From: Bacillota bacterium
GTDB taxonomy: Bacteria; Bacillota; Clostridia; Oscillospirales; Ruminococcaceae
NCBI GenBank assembly: GCA_023439605.1
Contig: JAEXNS010000061.1
Location: 1 to 9,523 of the forward strand
Reading direction: 5' to 3'
Length of the DNA stretch: 9,523 nt
Of this stretch, positions 6,292 through 9,523 are shown piece after piece. The position numbers and the translations under genes are program-made. The notes beneath the pieces were generated by a model. The model was not told the origin of the DNA, did no database searches, and worked only from the letters and a program-made list of their open reading frames with translations. Position 1 is the stretch's first letter; each line of letters opens with the position of its first letter.

Positions 6292-9200
6292 TTATTTTAT
6301 TTCATTTATATATGTATTTGCCCTATTTTGTATTAACTTTGCTACTTCTTCTGCAGTTTTATCGCCTGCATAAAAAGCTTCCAGTTCTTCGTTTATAATC
6401 ATTTCTATTTTAACATCAAACTTTACAGAAGTATTTATAGACTTTATTAAGTCATTTACTTTTTCAATGCCGGCATCATCTACATATCCAATCTGTTTTT
6501 CACTATTATTTATATATACATATGGAAAAATAAAATCTGATTTTTTAGGATTTTTATACCTTTCTCCCGATTTTTCTAGTGCTGAAATCTTAATAGGAAA
6601 TGCACCCATTATACTATCAAAATCTTGACTTTCATCAGTTAAAAATGTTTTTACAAACTCCCATGCCTGCTCTTTATATTTTGACTTTTCTGTTATTGAA
6701 AAATTAATATTGCTTTGTATAACTGAACCGATGCCATTTGATGTTGGTATTCCTTTACATGTTATTTTTTCGTCAACATATCCTTTTTCTATTTGATATA
6801 GCCTATCGTAACCATATATATCCTCAAAAAAAACAGGGGAAGTATATCTATCATCTTCATAATTATATATGCTTTCATCTTGAGTTATTCCATACTCTTT
6901 TACAAACTCTATTAACTTTATAAATTCATCATTTTTAAAGTCGCATTTCCCTTTTTTATAATCAACATATTTATCCATGTTTACAGATAAAAACATTCTT
7001 AATAAATCTTTTTTTGTTATATCTGGTATCAAATCTTTTTTATCTTTGGAAAATTTTAAAAACTCTTCAAAATTCCATCCTTTTTCCTCACCAACATCTG
7101 CCGTTCTACCTATCATTGTTTTTATAGAAAAGGCATGTGGAATCTGATATAGCTTGCCATCTCTTTGATATATATTTAATATATTTTCTAAAAAATCTTC
7201 TCTCTTTATCTCTTTATCCATTTTAAAAAATTCGTTTAAATCTGTTAATATATTTTTGTTCATATATGTATCAATATTCACAAATTCATTAATAAGCAAA
7301 ATATCTGGAATTTTACCATTTAATAAATCATTATTTAACTCCTCATTTCCTGCATTTTCGTTTTCAAAACTATTGTAATGTGAATAGTCAACAACTCTTA
7401 TTTTATACTTATCATTTTTTTTATTGTAATCTGATACCTTATCAATTAACCATGATACGTTAATTCCTGACATTGTTAAAACTTCTTTACTTTGAACTTT
7501 TTTCAAAGTTTCTTCATCAGCTCTTTTAAGTATATGTCTATAATCAACACTTGATGTGTATCCATTTTTGCTACTTAAATTTGCGAAAATCGTATTATCA
7601 TCTATTGGATAAGCACTCATTACAAATCCTTCTATATCTGAGTCAATAAAATTCAAAACTTCCACACATTCTTTTTTTTCTTCATCATAACCCATTATAC
7701 ATAAACTGTTTACTATAATAAAAGAATACTGGTCATTTCCATCATATATATTATCTTCATATTTCGGGTTAAAGCCCTCTATTTTAAAGTCCTTTTCTAT
7801 CTCTTTTGTTTCCAGATTTATTCTTCCAAGTTGATATTTGTCACCTTCGAAGTATGTTACTATCATATCACCGTTTTTCATTTTAAATAAATGATTTATA
7901 AAATCCCCTGTTATTTGAAATAAAAGTTCTCCTTTAGAATCTAAAATACTTAACATAGCTCCATTTGCAATAACTATATTTCCTCTATTATCTTTTTTTA
8001 CTTTTCCAGGTATATCTTGGCTGTTGTATTTTGATAAATTAATTTTAGAAACTAATTTACCAGAAGTATCATAAGTATATAAATGCCCATCCATTAAGTA
8101 ACTTATAGTATTATCATCATTTACTTCAATTTCAGTAAAATACTGTACACCTGTTTCTACTGTAAATAAAGCCTCTTCAATACCATTTTCATTAACTACA
8201 GAAATATATCTTTCTGGTATCAGATTAAATGATTCATATGCTGTATAAAATATTTCGTCATTATTTACTTTAATAAAAAAAGGTTCTGCATCTTCAAAAG
8301 TCATATTTGTTATTACTTGTTTTTGTGTATCAAAATTATAACCATACAAAATATTTTCCTTATAGTAGTAGCAATCAAAGTTTTCATCACCCTCAAAAAT
8401 GTTGAGTATACCTTCTATTTCATAATTGCCTACTATTTGGTTCGTATCCAAGTCAATCTCATCTATTAACATTGAATAGTCTGATTCCGTAGTATATTGA
8501 ACTGTAGCTGCAAATATGCTATTTTTTTTACTTTTAAATATTTGGCTAATCCCTGGAATTGTAATATCTGTTATTGTACTTTTAAAAGTAAAATCCGAAT
8601 TTAAAATATGTATTTTCGTAGTAAATGCATTTTGATTAGAATAATCATTTTCTACAATATAAATATCGCCATTGCTATTTACAAAAATATTATCATAACC
8701 TTTTGATTGAGAAAATGAATCGTTTGATAAAACCTCGTCAAGACTTATACTTTTTACTTCTTTTCTATCTTTATCATATTTTTTTAAAAATGATTTTTTT
8801 ATAAGTGCATCTTCCTTATATAAAATAAATATATTATCATTTTCATCTATTGCATAGTTGTTAAAATACAAATTTTCTGAATTTTCATCAATTTTATTTA
8901 ATATCTCGCCTTCCTTGCTTAATTCATAAAAAGTAGTGCTTATTTCTTCTGAATCATATAGACTATTAATCATATATATTTTATCATTTACATATTTAAC
9001 ACTTAACCCATTTGTAATTTCACTTGGTATTTTAACTTTTGTAAATTTTTCATCTTCTTTATTCTTTAAAAATAGTAATTCCCCTGTATATGAAGACTCT
9101 ATTCCTGATCCTAAAGTATAAATTTTACCGTTCTTGCATACTGAATAATCTACACTTTCCATTTTTGTTCCTGAATCCATTTTTTCCGCTATAAAATAGT

Positions 9201-9315
9201 TTTCTATTTTACTCATATTAAATTTTTCATCTTTTATATCTTGCTTTTTATTACAGGATATTGTAGAAAAAAGCATTGTGCAAGATAAAGCTATACTTAT
9301 TATTTTTTTAATCAT
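6292..9315 (-). CDS. Propeller-like plus ABC family 1 solute-binding lipoprotein, long type (gene D, 1007 aa)
   Basis: The start is set at ATG 9315 because AGGAG (9320-9324) lies just upstream and the protein then opens with a signal peptide, MIKKIISIALSC..STISC, with Cys21 lipidated. A longer frame from 9372 would put 19 residues with Arg/Lys before the signal peptide and run through an inverted repeat. KIENYFI (36-42) and NILYGYNFD (near 325) are shared with the paralogue at 481-3585. Residues about 45-590 are propeller-like repeats such as 'DENDNIFILYK', 'NSNGDIYIVEN' and 'DNRGNIVIANG'. The hinge HILKRADEE (near 595) precedes the solute-binding domain (about 605-1007) with GKIPDILLI (near 668), ILTDLNEFF, DGKLYQIPHAF and AWEFVKTFL (near 887). 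The tail GDKTAEEVAKLIQNRANTYI is the family signature. It is presumed to bind an unknown ligand outside the cell. No transporter membrane subunits are adjacent. Confidence 0.92.
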   Translation of the reverse strand: MIKKIISIALSCTMLFSTISCNKKQDIKDEKFNMSKIENYFIAEKMDSGTKMESVDYSVCKNGKIYTLGSGIESSYTGELLFLKNKEDEKFTKVKIPSEITNGLSVKYVNDKIYMINSLYDSEEISTTFYELSKEGEILNKIDENSENLYFNNYAIDENDNIFILYKEDALIKKSFLKKYDKDRKEVKSISLDEVLSNDSFSQSKGYDNIFVNSNGDIYIVENDYSNQNAFTTKIHILNSDFTFKSTITDITIPGISQIFKSKKNSIFAATVQYTTESDYSMLIDEIDLDTNQIVGNYEIEGILNIFEGDENFDCYYYKENILYGYNFDTQKQVITNMTFEDAEPFFIKVNNDEIFYTAYESFNLIPERYISVVNENGIEEALFTVETGVQYFTEIEVNDDNTISYLMDGHLYTYDTSGKLVSKINLSKYNSQDIPGKVKKDNRGNIVIANGAMLSILDSKGELLFQITGDFINHLFKMKNGDMIVTYFEGDKYQLGRINLETKEIEKDFKIEGFNPKYEDNIYDGNDQYSFIIVNSLCIMGYDEEKKECVEVLNFIDSDIEGFVMSAYPIDDNTIFANLSSKNGYTSSVDYRHILKRADEETLKKVQSKEVLTMSGINVSWLIDKVSDYNKKNDKYKIRVVDYSHYNSFENENAGNEELNNDLLNGKIPDILLINEFVNIDTYMNKNILTDLNEFFKMDKEIKREDFLENILNIYQRDGKLYQIPHAFSIKTMIGRTADVGEEKGWNFEEFLKFSKDKKDLIPDITKKDLLRMFLSVNMDKYVDYKKGKCDFKNDEFIKLIEFVKEYGITQDESIYNYEDDRYTSPVFFEDIYGYDRLYQIEKGYVDEKITCKGIPTSNGIGSVIQSNINFSITEKSKYKEQAWEFVKTFLTDESQDFDSIMGAFPIKISALEKSGERYKNPKKSDFIFPYVYINNSEKQIGYVDDAGIEKVNDLIKSINTSVKFDVKIEMIINEELEAFYAGDKTAEEVAKLIQNRANTYINEIK

Positions 9316-9337
9316 TTTACTCCTCTTTCTATATATC

Positions 9338-9419
9338 AACCCCCAAAACTGTAACTTTATAAATTTATACATAAAAACAAAAATTAATATGTTTATATTT
9401 TCTAACAGTTTTGGGGGTT
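9338..9419. repeat. 15-bp perfect inverted repeat spanning the E-D gap
   Basis: AACCCCCAAAACTGT (9338-9352) is the exact reverse complement of 9405-9419, with 52 very AT-rich bases between. It is unrelated in sequence to the element in the other two gaps. On neither strand is the outer arm followed by a clean T-run, so an ordinary intrinsic terminator is not well supported. It could be a small miniature element, a long stem-loop in the leader of the gene at 6292-9315, or an operator-like site. I see no convincing promoter in the loop. Confidence 0.7.
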
Positions 9420-9427
9420 ATCTTAAT

Positions 9428-9523
9428 TTATTTTATTTCATTTATATAGGTATTTACTCTATTTTGTATTAACTTAGCCACTTCCTGTGCAGTTTTATCG
9501 CCTTTATAGAATACTTCCATTTC
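9428..9523 (-). CDS. C-terminal end of another long-type paralogue (gene E), cut by the window edge
   Basis: The last 31 codons and a TAA stop (9428-9430) are present. The protein ends GDKTAQEVAKLIQNRVNTYI followed by NEIK, almost the same as the ends of the proteins at 6292-9315 and 481-3585. This is the usual last helix of family 1 solute-binding proteins of this type. The tail resembles the long-type members more than the short-type one, but the length and N-terminal domain cannot be seen. It lies upstream of the 6292-9315 gene, 112 bases away, and extends the tandem array to at least five members. Confidence 0.88.
   Translation of the reverse strand, partial: EMEVFYKGDKTAQEVAKLIQNRVNTYINEIK

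Noticed and set aside
6738..6923. Plus-strand open frame of 61 codons
   Set aside because: It is antisense to gene D, with low-complexity Leu/Phe/His/Tyr content typical of reverse-strand AT-rich coding DNA.
9316..9372. Upstream extension of gene D by 19 codons to an ATG at 9372
   Set aside because: The AGGAG site and lipoprotein signal peptide favour ATG 9315, and the extension would run through the left arm of the 9338-9419 inverted repeat and place charged residues before the signal peptide.
9338..9427. Intrinsic terminator after gene E
   Set aside because: The loop is 52 bases and no clean run of T follows the stem in the gene direction.
9278..9472. Plus-strand open frame of 64 codons with a hydrophobic start
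   Set aside because: It overlaps the start of gene D, the inverted repeat and the end of gene E. The hydrophobicity comes from antisense of signal-peptide and AT-rich DNA.

Overview
The window is strongly AT-rich. All genes are on the minus strand, with clean AGGAGG-type ribosome binding sites and Sec/lipoprotein signal peptides. This fits a low-GC Gram-positive bacterium (Bacillota, most likely a clostridial lineage). I cannot name a genus from the sequence.

The whole window is one tandem array of paralogous secreted lipoproteins, transcribed right to left. In transcription order: (E) the last 31 codons of a paralogue, 9428-9523; (D) a complete 1007-aa paralogue, 6292-9315; (C) a complete shorter 750-aa paralogue, 3589-5841; (B) a complete 1034-aa paralogue, 481-3585; (A) the first 93 codons of another short-type paralogue, 1-279. 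Each complete protein has a lipoprotein signal peptide, an N-terminal region of repeated beta-strand units that looks like a beta-propeller, and a C-terminal ABC-transporter family 1 solute-binding domain. B and D are 'long' forms and C and A are 'short' forms. The array runs off both ends of the window. No permease, ATPase, regulator, sensor kinase or mobility gene is visible.

The noncoding DNA is unusual. The gaps B-A (280-480) and D-C (5842-6291) carry related, relatively GC-rich, highly palindromic elements placed the same way, after a long-type gene and before a short-type gene. The copy at 337-470 is 134 bp. The copy at 5902-6277 is 376 bp and holds two 45-bp cores exactly 242 bp apart, which equals the length difference between the copies. 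The small copy therefore looks like a recombination product across the cores. Base differences between the cores mostly keep RNA pairing when read in the direction of the genes. A separate hairpin sits just upstream of the ribosome binding site of both short-type genes. The E-D gap (9316-9427) has a different 15-bp perfect inverted repeat.

The most economical reading is that a segment (3' end of a long gene, palindromic element, start of a short gene) was duplicated within an expanding family of extracellular binding lipoproteins. The ligand is unknown. The linkage of propeller to solute-binding domain and the possible RNA role of the intergenic elements are the points most worth following up.
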